A stretch of 64,000 bases of DNA from an uncultured cyanobacterium (GTDB lineage Bacteria; Cyanobacteriota; Cyanobacteriia; Cyanobacteriales; Geitlerinemataceae), in NCBI GenBank assembly GCA_937899645.1, contig CALCCD010000014.1:1-64000 (forward strand). Reading direction: 5' to 3'. The notes beneath the pieces were generated by a model that worked only from the letters and a program-made list of their open reading frames with translations, ran no database searches and was not told where the DNA came from. Each line of letters starts with the position of its first letter. Position 1 is the first letter of the stretch. The translations under genes were made by a program, and so were the position numbers. Shown one piece after another: positions 28,044-35,743 of the stretch.

Positions 28044-28484
28044 ATGACCCAATCCGCTCCACTCCTTCCTGCCGAACTAGACAAGATGGTTCAGCGCTTC
28101 AAGCGTGCGAGCGAGCCCAAGCGACGCTACGAACAGCTTCTCTGGCTTGCCCAAAAGCTCGAGCCGTTTCCCGATGCAGGTAAAGTCGAAGCAAATAAGG
28201 TCTCCGGCTGCGTCTCGCAAGTCTACGTTACGGCGTCCTTAGAGGATGGGAAAATGCTCTATTGCGGCGACTCTGACGCGCAGCTCACCAAGGGACTGCT
28301 TGCCTTCTTGATTAAGGGCTTGAGCGGCACTTCGCCCGATCGCATTGTCGGCTTGACGCCAGATTTCATCCAAGACACCGGACTTGCCGTCAGCTTGACG
28401 CCATCGCGCGCCAACGGCTTCCACAATATTTTTAAAAAAATGCAGGCGCTCGCTCTCGCGCTCAGCAACGAATGTAAGGCTTAG
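28044..28484 (+). CDS. sufE: Cysteine desulfuration protein SufE
   Basis: A 146-residue sulphur-transfer protein that accepts persulfide from a cysteine desulfurase for Fe-S cluster assembly. RRYEQLLWLAQKLEPFP, NKVSGCVSQVYVTA with the acceptor Cys56, and GLLAFLIKGLSGTSPDRI are typical of SufE. The frame is open upstream to 27831 but that part is not family-like, so the ATG at 28044 is used. It lies some 290 bases downstream of repeat element B. Confidence 0.93.
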   Translation: MTQSAPLLPAELDKMVQRFKRASEPKRRYEQLLWLAQKLEPFPDAGKVEANKVSGCVSQVYVTASLEDGKMLYCGDSDAQLTKGLLAFLIKGLSGTSPDRIVGLTPDFIQDTGLAVSLTPSRANGFHNIFKKMQALALALSNECKA

Positions 28485-29463
28485 ACTCCTGAAATAAGAG
28501 ACAGCCGATACCGATATTCACGTATACCCGGAGGATCGCATTCCTTCAAGACTTCGATCGCAGTTTCACAACCCTAAATCGCACGTGCCCGAAATGTCCC
28601 TCGCCGCAGGGCGTCGGTGGAAGTTTCCTCCAATGGTGAAACTTTCGTAACTGCTATGCCTGCCCGTTTGAGCGCTCGACCTTCTGTAATGTGTGCTCGC
28701 TCTTGTCAGCCTGAGAATGAGCCGCTTCCCTTGGGAAAATACGGAATCTCGTATGGCCAGGTCTAGAGTGATTTGAAAAAATCACGCGTAGAAACACTTC
28801 AGTCCGATCTGTTTTTATGCCGAACCTTAGAACGGTTGAATGCTGGAAATGAGAGAAAGCTCGAATTGTTAATAGGGAAAACTCATCTTTTGTTGTGGTG
28901 AATATCTCTTTGTTGATCCGTACTCTCTTGAGACTTTCAGGCACGCCAGAATTGCCAATCGACCTAGCGACAGAGGTCTTTTAGCTTCGATATCCGATCT
29001 CAATCTTTAACCCTGAAATAAGTATGTAAGCCTTCCCCAGTAAAGAATCTAAACTTGCACGAACTGAGTTTTAGGGTTTGACCTCCCTTAACTTCTTGTT
29101 ATCGGAGAGATAATTAATCCGACGATTTTTTCAGAATAAAAAATCGTCATGCACTCGTTTATCCGTATACTTTCGGGCTTTTTGGGTCTGTCTAAATTAG
29201 GTTGAGAAAAAACAGGAAAATTCCGCGCCATCTGATTTTTCTTGCGTTGATTGTGCTAATAATAGTTATTGGACGAACTGAGTGCGATACGCATCATTGT
29301 CCCCCGCTAGACAAAGCGCGGCTCCTGAATTCTTTCTCTTTTAAAGAGCATCATCGGGTAGTGGCAGCTTCCCGGTGCTTTGGCCCGGAAAATTACGATT
29401 GAACACCTGGAGGCGAGCTCCTTGTCTTCGCCGTCTTCCTATTGAAATCGATCCGAAATCATA
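28485..29463. other. Long AT-richer spacer without recognised gene
   Basis: Almost 1 kb between sufE and folE. Short frames exist (28654-28944 minus, 96 residues; 29202-29402 plus, 66 residues with a hydrophobic stretch FLALIVLIIVIG and a TTG start) but neither has a family match I recognise nor a good ribosome site. The part around 28980-29300 is distinctly AT-rich and contains a perfect inverted repeat at 29121-29148. It may hold the remains of imported DNA, an RNA gene or only the folE promoter. Confidence 0.45.
29121..29148. repeat. AT-rich perfect inverted repeat
   Basis: GACGATTTTTT (29121-29131), a six-base loop, then AAAAAATCGTC (29138-29148). It could be a bidirectional terminator-like hairpin. 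Confidence 0.7.
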
Positions 29464-30114
29464 ATGACATTATCGAAATCTCGCGAACTCGTCCGCACTG
29501 ACGACCTTGAAAAGTCTTTGGCCGCATCGGGCAGCGAGCTGGTGACCGAAGACCAAATGCGCCAGGCCGTGCGTACGCTGCTGATCGGTCTCGGAGAAGA
29601 CCCCAATCGCGAAGGCTTGCTCGATACGCCCAAGCGTTTTGTTAAAGCAATGAAATTCCTGACGGCGGGCTACAAGCAGTCTCACGAGGAAATTCTGAAC
29701 AAGGCGGTGTTCAACGAGGACTCGAACGAGATGGTTCTGGTCCGAGATATCGACATTTTCAGCTTTTGCGAGCACCATATCTTGCCGATCATCGGTCGCG
29801 TGCACGTGGCATACGTTCCCAACGGCAAAGTAATCGGTCTCTCGAAAATCGCCCGCCTCGCAGAGATGTACGCGCGCCGCCTACAGGTACAAGAGCGTCT
29901 GACGACGCAAATTGCCGATGCGCTGCAAGAAGTGCTCGAGCCCGCAGGCGTGGCGGTTGTCGTTGAAGCAACTCATATGTGTATGGTGATGCGTGGCGTG
30001 CAGAAGCCCGGTTCCTGGACGACGACGAGTGCGATGCGCGGCAAGTTCGCCGACGATGCGATGGTGCGCCAAGAGTTTATGAGTTCGATCCGCCACCGTC
30101 CGCAGTTCCACTAA
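29464..30114 (+). CDS. folE: GTP cyclohydrolase I
   Basis: Zinc enzyme converting GTP to dihydroneopterin triphosphate, the first step to folate and pterins. 216 residues. The zinc site and catalytic motif are in [37 protein letters not shown] (Cys-Glu-His-His) and the third ligand in [26 protein letters not shown] and TSAMRG complete the signature. A terminator follows about 150 bases downstream. Confidence 0.96.
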   Translation: MTLSKSRELVRTDDLEKSLAASGSELVTEDQMRQAVRTLLIGLGEDPNREGLLDTPKRFVKAMKFLTAGYKQSHEEILNKAVFNEDSNEMVLVRDIDIFSFCEHHILPIIGRVHVAYVPNGKVIGLSKIARLAEMYARRLQVQERLTTQIADALQEVLEPAGVAVVVEATHMCMVMRGVQKPGSWTTTSAMRGKFADDAMVRQEFMSSIRHRPQFH

Positions 30115-30261
30115 GGTCTTGGTGCTAGGGTCTCGCTGCTGAAATCTCAATAGATTTCTGTTGGAGGTTTGCTGGACGATCGCCCTATCGATCGCCCCCA
30201 GTCAGCGAGCTTCCCTCACGAGTATCTTGCCGAAGCCGCCGAGACACCGGCGCAACGTGAG

Positions 30262-30290
30262 AGCGTCCTCTTTGCGAGGGCGCTTTTTTT
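30262..30290 (+). terminator. Intrinsic terminator of folE
   Basis: AGCGTCCTC pairs with GAGGGCGCT around a five-base loop, followed by seven T. It lies about 150 bases past the folE stop. Confidence 0.85.
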
Positions 30291-30588
30291 GTGGGCGGAG
30301 CGGGAATCGGGGTAGAAGCTCGGAGGGTATACGGGCGCACGAAAGAACATCCAGGGCAGACGGCTGGATTTAAAAACAGCTTCATCTGTCGGACGAGTTG
30401 TTTAAAGATTTCGTGGAGCAAGTGGGCAGTTATCAACAGTTAATCTGAGAAGTCGCTAGGTTTTTACGCAAGCCAGACAGGCAGCGCCCTGCGAGAAATT
30501 GTGGACGAGCGGTATACTTTCGTGGATTTTGCCGTCCGGAGCGTTGTTGCCCGACGGGCGGACTTTCTGCTGTTTTCTGGACTCGACT

Positions 30589-31296
30589 GTGACAAATTTT
30601 TCTTTCGATTCGCAGCGCCCGATCGTCTTTTGTGACTTCGACGGCACGATCGCCTGTAATGACGTGCTGGTGTTGGCCTGCGAGGCGTTTGCGCCGGAGG
30701 TGACGGCCAGGGTGATGCCGCAGCTCTACAGCCTGGAGCTGCCGCTGCGGGTGGGGGTGCGCCAGCTCCTCGAGGGGATTCCGAGCGATCGCTACGCGGA
30801 TATGCTCGACTTGGCTCGATCGCAGCCGCTGCGTCCGGGCTTGCGCGAGACGTTCGACTTTCTCGATTCGCGCGGGGTGGATTTCGTGGTGGTCTCTGGT
30901 GGGGTTTGTGGTCTGGTCGAAGCGGCGCTGGGCGATTTGGCCGATCGCGCGGTAGGGATTCACGCGGCGGACGTGGAGACGACGGGCGAGTTTTTACGCG
31001 TGCGATCGGAGTTTGAAGGCGAAGTGGAGTTGGTGGATAAGCTCTCGGTCGTGGCGCGCTACCTGGGCGCGCCGCTGCTCGATGGCGGTTTTGCCAGCGA
31101 TCGCTGGGTGGCGATCGGCGATTCGGTGACGGATCTAAATATGGCGCTGGCGGCTCCGACGACGTTTGCCCGCAGCCGCCTGAAGTCCTATCTAGACGAG
31201 CGCGGCAAAGCCTATACGCCGTTCGAGACGTTCTTTGACGTGCGCGATCGGCTGGCGCAACTATGGCGCGAACCGGCGCTGACGGCAGCGGGCTAA
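30589..31296 (+). CDS. HAD-family phosphatase (MtnX-like)
   Basis: About 235 residues. HAD motif I reads PIVFCDFDGTIACNDV, motif II is in FVVVSGGVCGLVEAAL, and motif IV in WVAIGDSVTDLNMALAAP. The layout and the helical cap segment suit HAD-IB phosphatases of the MtnX type, which dephosphorylate 2-hydroxy-3-keto-5-methylthiopentenyl-1-phosphate in methionine salvage. No other salvage gene is nearby, so the substrate is uncertain. The GTG at 30589 is preferred because the preceding open frame (ATG at 30499) is not family-like. Between folE and this gene only a terminator was recognised. Confidence 0.75.
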   Translation: MTNFSFDSQRPIVFCDFDGTIACNDVLVLACEAFAPEVTARVMPQLYSLELPLRVGVRQLLEGIPSDRYADMLDLARSQPLRPGLRETFDFLDSRGVDFVVVSGGVCGLVEAALGDLADRAVGIHAADVETTGEFLRVRSEFEGEVELVDKLSVVARYLGAPLLDGGFASDRWVAIGDSVTDLNMALAAPTTFARSRLKSYLDERGKAYTPFETFFDVRDRLAQLWREPALTAAG

Positions 31297-31312
31297 GTCG
31301 TCTCTAGTCGCG

Positions 31313-31373
31313 AGAAGCTGGGTTTCTACGAGTTGCTGGCGTCGATCGCGCTCCCGACTGAAACCCAGCTTCT
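31313..31373. repeat. 14-bp inverted repeat between convergent genes
   Basis: AGAAGCTGGGTTTC (31313-31326) pairs perfectly with GAAACCCAGCTTCT (31360-31373). It resembles the AGAAACCGGGTTTCT type of dispersed cyanobacterial repeat. The right flank TTCTGTTGGAGGT recurs at about 30153-30165, next to another small hairpin (GAAATCT CAAT AGATTTC). It may act as a bidirectional stop signal. Confidence 0.75.
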
Positions 31374-31387
31374 GTTGGAGGTCGCGC

Positions 31388-32878
31388 CTAGAGGAAGTCC
31401 GATGCGTCGATCGCACCTGCTGAGACGTTCTGTAGCGTGACGCTCAAACTCGGAGCGGCAGCGCTGGTAATCAGCGTGTTGCTGCCGCTGTTGGCGATCG
31501 TCAGGTCGGCAAAGGTAAGCCCCACGGCGGACAGGCGATCGACACCATCGGTGAAGTCGGTGACGATCTCGATATCGCTGATGGCCGAGAACTGGAACAC
31601 GTCTGCGCCGTCGCCGCCGGTGAGCGTGTCGCTGCCGCGATCGCCCGACATCGTATCGTTGCCCGCACCGCCTGCGATGATGTCGTCCTGCTGACCGCCG
31701 ACGATTGCGTCGTTGCCCGCGCCGCCGTCGATCGTATCGTTGTCTCGGTTGCCGCCGAGTAGGTCGTCGCCGTCGCCGCCCGCAACGGTGTCGTTGCCGC
31801 GACCGGCTAGCACTAGGTCGTTGCCGCCCAGCGCCGTTACCGTGTCGTTACCCGCATTGGCGAACAGCGTGTCGTTACGGTTCGAGCCGTTAATCGTGTC
31901 GTCGCCGCTTTTCGACTGACCGAGCGTTGCGCCGATCCAGCCGAGGTAGGACGAGACGCGCACGTCGGCGAACAGCTCGCCGAAGCTGGTGTTGTTCGGG
32001 TCGGCGTCGCCGCTGGTGTTGAAGTTAATGTCGGCAGCGGTGGACGTACCGTAGGATGCTACGCCTGCGATTTTGCCGTCGATGAAGGCGGGGCCACCCG
32101 AATCACCGCGCGAGGAGCCGATCTCGCGATCGGTAACGGGGTTGACGATGCCGTAGTCGCGGGCGAAGGCGTCGTTGGCGGGGTTGCCATTGTCGAAATC
32201 GAAGGCGAGCTGCAAGCCCGGATCGTTGTTGGGTTTGAGCGCGCCGAGTTCGGGCGCACTGGCGGGCGCTTGCGTGAAGACATCGCCGAGGGCGTCGTAG
32301 ATGTTCGTGCCGAAACGTTTAATTGAAGTTTCTTCGTTGGCGATTTCGCCGCCGTTGCCCGTGCCGCTGACGCCGTAGCCGACGCGGGTAAAGGTTTTGC
32401 CCACTTCGTCGGTGTCGGTGTAGACCGCGTAGCGATCGGCGGCTTCGGGGGCAGGCTCGGCGAGGCGAATGATGGCGAGGTCGTTGTCGTCGTCTGCGCC
32501 GGAAGTCCAGTCGGGGTGGACGAAGATCTGTGCGGCAGCGATACTCTGCGAGCCGGTGGGCAGGTCGAAGCGGATCGAGGTTTGGCTGGGGTCGGGGTTG
32601 AGGTCGGGGGTGTTGTCGTCGATGTCGAAGCAGTGGGCGGCGGTGAGGATATGCAGGCCGTCCTCGAGCAGCGCGCCGGTGCAGGTTCCGTCGCCGATTT
32701 CGAGCAGGACGACGCCGTCATAGCCCTGGCCGGGTTGGACGAGGAAGTTCGGGTCGTTGATGTTGTCGGAGGAGATGGAGACGCGGGGGCGCGGGGTCTG
32801 GGTAACGGGCGAGGCAGGTAAGTCGGAGAGGGGCATTGATGAGAAGGTAGGGTTACGTTGCATGCGTTTCGTTCTCAT
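31388..32878 (-). CDS. Secreted trypsin-like serine protease with RTX calcium-binding repeats
   Basis: 496 residues. The chymotrypsin-fold catalytic triad is visible: His82 in ILTAAHCF, Asp133 in DDDNDLAIIRLA and Ser260 in SSRGDSGGPAFIDG. From about residue 327 to 430 there are hemolysin-type GGxGxDxUx nonapeptides (NAGNDTVTALGGNDLVLAG, GGDGDDLLGG, GGAGNDAIVGG), followed by a DVFQF and a C-terminal beta domain typical of type I secretion substrates. There is no Sec signal peptide, which agrees with type I export; no ABC exporter genes lie in the window. Calcium would fold the RTX part outside the cell. The exact start is uncertain (Met1 or Met6). Confidence 0.9.
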   Translation of the reverse strand: MRTKRMQRNPTFSSMPLSDLPASPVTQTPRPRVSISSDNINDPNFLVQPGQGYDGVVLLEIGDGTCTGALLEDGLHILTAAHCFDIDDNTPDLNPDPSQTSIRFDLPTGSQSIAAAQIFVHPDWTSGADDDNDLAIIRLAEPAPEAADRYAVYTDTDEVGKTFTRVGYGVSGTGNGGEIANEETSIKRFGTNIYDALGDVFTQAPASAPELGALKPNNDPGLQLAFDFDNGNPANDAFARDYGIVNPVTDREIGSSRGDSGGPAFIDGKIAGVASYGTSTAADINFNTSGDADPNNTSFGELFADVRVSSYLGWIGATLGQSKSGDDTINGSNRNDTLFANAGNDTVTALGGNDLVLAGRGNDTVAGGDGDDLLGGNRDNDTIDGGAGNDAIVGGQQDDIIAGGAGNDTMSGDRGSDTLTGGDGADVFQFSAISDIEIVTDFTDGVDRLSAVGLTFADLTIANSGSNTLITSAAAPSLSVTLQNVSAGAIDASDFL

Positions 32879-32938
32879 TTATAGCCGAAGAATTCGCCCG
32901 TTCCGGCCGATCGCCCGTCGGCGCGATCGAAATTCCCG

Positions 32939-33835
32939 CTAGCGACTCCCAGCACGCGACTCGCCTTCGGCTTGCCGTTTGCGGGCGAGTTGGCGATCGC
33001 GCTTTTCCGGCGTTAGCGACGCGTAGCAACGCGGGCACGACACCCAAGGCTCGTAGTGCGGCGACTGGCGATCGGCCTCCGACAGCGGATCGCCGCAGGC
33101 TAGACAAGTGCGATCGTAGGCTCCCGGCTCGAGGCCGTGGGTGACCGAAACGCGATCGTCGAATACAAAACAGTCGCCCTGCCAAAGGCTGCGTTCTGGC
33201 GGAATTTCTTCGAGATATTTCAAAATGCCGCCCTGAAGGTGATAAATCTCCGCAAAGCCCTGCTGCTTGAGGTACGAGGTGGCCTTTTCGCAGCGGATGC
33301 CGCCGGTACAGAACATGGCGACGCGCTTGTGCTGGCCGGGGTCGAGGCGATCGCGCATATAGTCCGGCAAATCGCGGAAGTCGGTAGTGTGGGGATTTTC
33401 CGCGCCCTGAAACGAGCCGATTGCTACCTCGAAGTTGTTGCGCGCGTCGATTGTCACCACGTCCGGCTGCGAGATTAGCGCGTTCCACTCCTCGGGCGGC
33501 ACATACTGGCCGACAACCTCGGCGGGGTTGGCGTCGGGCTGGCCGAAGCTGACGATTTCGGCTTTGAGCTTGACCTTGAGGCGCGCGAAGGGCAGCGACT
33601 CGGCGGCGGAGAATTTCACCTCCAGGTCGCGTAGGCGATCGTCGCCGTTTAGCGTTGCCAACACAGTGGCGATCGCTTCCTCAGTCCCGGCGATCGTCGC
33701 ATTAATGCCCTCCGCTGCCAGCAGAATCGTGCCGCGAATGCCGTGGGTCTCGCAGAGCGCTCGGTACTCGGTTTGTTTGGCTGCGCGATCGGGGAAGGGC
33801 GCAAATTTATAAAAGGTGGCGACGGTGAAGGGCAT
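32939..33835 (-). CDS. trhO: tRNA uridine-34 hydroxylase TrhO (rhodanese family)
   Basis: A 298-residue protein of the YceA/UPF0176 family that forms 5-hydroxyuridine at the wobble base of tRNA. The N-terminal FATFYKFAPF-like domain and GTILLAAEGINATIAGT are followed by a rhodanese domain with VVTIDARNNFEVAIGSFQGAENP and the active Cys loop MFCTGGIRCEKATSYL. The C-terminus holds CLACGDPL and SCPRCY, a four-cysteine zinc-like element. Repeat copy C lies about 35 bases upstream of its start. Confidence 0.9.
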   Translation of the reverse strand: MPFTVATFYKFAPFPDRAAKQTEYRALCETHGIRGTILLAAEGINATIAGTEEAIATVLATLNGDDRLRDLEVKFSAAESLPFARLKVKLKAEIVSFGQPDANPAEVVGQYVPPEEWNALISQPDVVTIDARNNFEVAIGSFQGAENPHTTDFRDLPDYMRDRLDPGQHKRVAMFCTGGIRCEKATSYLKQQGFAEIYHLQGGILKYLEEIPPERSLWQGDCFVFDDRVSVTHGLEPGAYDRTCLACGDPLSEADRQSPHYEPWVSCPRCYASLTPEKRDRQLARKRQAEGESRAGSR

Positions 33836-33870
33836 GGCGAGCGGAAATTTAGGAGCGCTAGGCTAATTTA

Positions 33871-33932
33871 GGGCGTGCCATCAATTTACGCCAGACTCCT
33901 TGTGGAGCGAGCCAGCGAACGTCCGAATCAAA
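33871..33932 (-). mobile_element. MITE-like element, copy C (one conserved end)
   Basis: The reverse complement of these 62 bases matches 10967-11028 and 27689-27750, ending in ATTGATGGCACGCCC. The other end is not certain; an AAATTTGATGC near 33985-33996 may be the degenerate opposite tip, which would give an element of about 125 bases. It fills the gap between the chemoreceptor's 3' end and the trhO start. Confidence 0.6.
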
Positions 33933-34007
33933 CCCGAATAGAAGGCGTTGAAACCCTTGCAGAATGAAGGCTGCACGGAGACTGTAAATTTGATGCGAGT
34001 ACAGTCC

Positions 34008-35462
34008 TCAAACAATTTTTTTAAGCAGCACCGCTGCATCGCTGAGCGAGTTCGTGCCCGATCGCACCTGACCGATGCCCGTTGCCGTCTCCTGGGCCGC
34101 TTGGTTGAGGCTCGTCATCGCCGTCAAGATCTCCTGAATGGCCGACGCTTGCTGCTTGGCGTTGAGCGAAATCTGCTGGCTGCTCAGCACGATGTCGTCA
34201 ACCGCGTCCGTTACGCCGGAAAACGCCTGGGACGTTTCTTCCGCGATCTGCACGCCTTCTTCGACAGTCTGCGTTCCCTGTTCGGTGACCGCCACCGTAT
34301 CGCCGATCGCGGCCTGGATGTCCTGCACCAACGCATTGATGCGATCGGCGGAACCTTTACTGCGATCGGCGAGCTTGCGAATCTCCTGGGACACCACTGA
34401 GAAGCCCTTGCCGTTTTCGCCCGCGCGCACCGCTTCCACCGCTGCATTCAGCGCCAGCATATTGGTCTGATTTGCCAGATCGCTGACCAAACCCGAGATT
34501 GCGCCGATCTGATTGGCCCGATCGCTCAGGTTCGAGATTTGCATGGCGATTTCCGCGACCTTTTCGCGCAGAGCGACCATGCCTTCTAGCGTACGCTCCA
34601 CCGCCTGGGCGCCGCCTTCGGACATCATCAGCACCGATCGCGCTCCCGCCGCCGCTGCTTCTGCCTGTTCCGCCGACTGGCGCGAGGAAGCGCTCAGCTC
34701 GTTCATGGTCGTGCTAGTTTGGTTGGCGATCGCCGCCTGGTTTCGTACTGCCTGCTCCTGCTGCTCCACCGTCGCTGCAATCTCGCTCGACGAGCCGTCG
34801 ATCTGCTGCACGACGCTGCCGATCGGCTCGACGACCTTACGGCTGATAAACACGAGCAGCAGCACGCCCAACGCCACCGCGCCACTCGTGCCGCCGATGC
34901 TCACCAGGGCCGCCCAGCGCGCGATGCTTTCCGTGGCTGCGTGACGACTGGCGAGGAGTCTCTCTTCCAGCTCGATCATTTTCGCGATCGCCGCCTGAAT
35001 ATCCAGAATTGTGCGCTTACCGTTGCCGAACGTCATCCGCACCATCAGCTCGGCTTCACGGTTCTGCTCTCTGAGCGCGACGCGATCGTCGAGTTCCGCA
35101 AAGTCCTGCGCGATTAGCTGCTGCAACGCCTCGAGGTTTTCCCGCTGGGTCGGGTGGCCGAGCGTCAGTTCCTCGACCTGTGCGATCTGCGCTTCAACCT
35201 CGAGTTTGCCGTCGGCGTAGGGGTCGAGGAAGTCCCCCTGCTGGGTCATCACAAACTGAAGCTGCTTGGTCTCCGTCGCGACGATCGCTTTCTCCAAGCT
35301 ATGCAGGCTGCCGATCGCCTCGTGGCTGTTGCTCACCAAACGGTTCGTCTCGTTCAGCCGTCTCATCGTCAGCCACGACGTCATCCCGATGCCCACCATC
35401 AATGCAAAAGTCATCCCGAAGCCAATCCGAATCGTTGGCGCTAGCTTGATTTTGCTTGACAT
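34008..35462 (-). CDS. Methyl-accepting chemotaxis protein
   Basis: 484 residues. Two membrane spans (around residues 12-33 and 190-211) bracket a helical periplasmic or extracytoplasmic sensor resembling CHASE3/four-helix-bundle domains ([37 protein letters not shown]). The cytoplasmic part is a long coiled coil with the conserved hairpin tip [38 protein letters not shown]. No HAMP domain is obvious. In cyanobacteria such receptors feed type IV pilus motility or phototaxis via CheA/CheW, none of which is in the window. Gene order suggests a single gene. Confidence 0.92.
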   Translation of the reverse strand: MSSKIKLAPTIRIGFGMTFALMVGIGMTSWLTMRRLNETNRLVSNSHEAIGSLHSLEKAIVATETKQLQFVMTQQGDFLDPYADGKLEVEAQIAQVEELTLGHPTQRENLEALQQLIAQDFAELDDRVALREQNREAELMVRMTFGNGKRTILDIQAAIAKMIELEERLLASRHAATESIARWAALVSIGGTSGAVALGVLLLVFISRKVVEPIGSVVQQIDGSSSEIAATVEQQEQAVRNQAAIANQTSTTMNELSASSRQSAEQAEAAAAGARSVLMMSEGGAQAVERTLEGMVALREKVAEIAMQISNLSDRANQIGAISGLVSDLANQTNMLALNAAVEAVRAGENGKGFSVVSQEIRKLADRSKGSADRINALVQDIQAAIGDTVAVTEQGTQTVEEGVQIAEETSQAFSGVTDAVDDIVLSSQQISLNAKQQASAIQEILTAMTSLNQAAQETATGIGQVRSGTNSLSDAAVLLKKIV

Positions 35463-35743
35463 CGCTTATCCCAAGGTTAGGCGTTCCGAACTCAGTCTAA
35501 TTTGTCCGACCGATCGAGCACCGACGTTTCTAGAAAGCTTTACGCGCGTCCGCTGGAGAATACGAATCATCGGGCCGCTTCGGCTCACTTCTCGGGTGGC
35601 TCCAGAACGGGACGCACCTCGGCCTTCGTCACTTCTATTGCCACATCCGGCAGCCTCTTCGCACAGGGCGGCCACTGCTCGCGGGAGGGCACGGGCGGGG
35701 CGAATCGGGCGGGCTGGCGCTTTACGAGTCGCGGGCGGAAAGC

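Noticed and set aside
28654-28944. 96-codon minus-strand frame in the sufE-folE spacer
   Set aside because: No recognisable domain and weak start context; likely chance in AT-richer DNA.
29202-29402. Possible 66-residue membrane peptide
   Set aside because: TTG start, no ribosome site, AT-rich spacer and no recognised family; mentioned only within the spacer entry.
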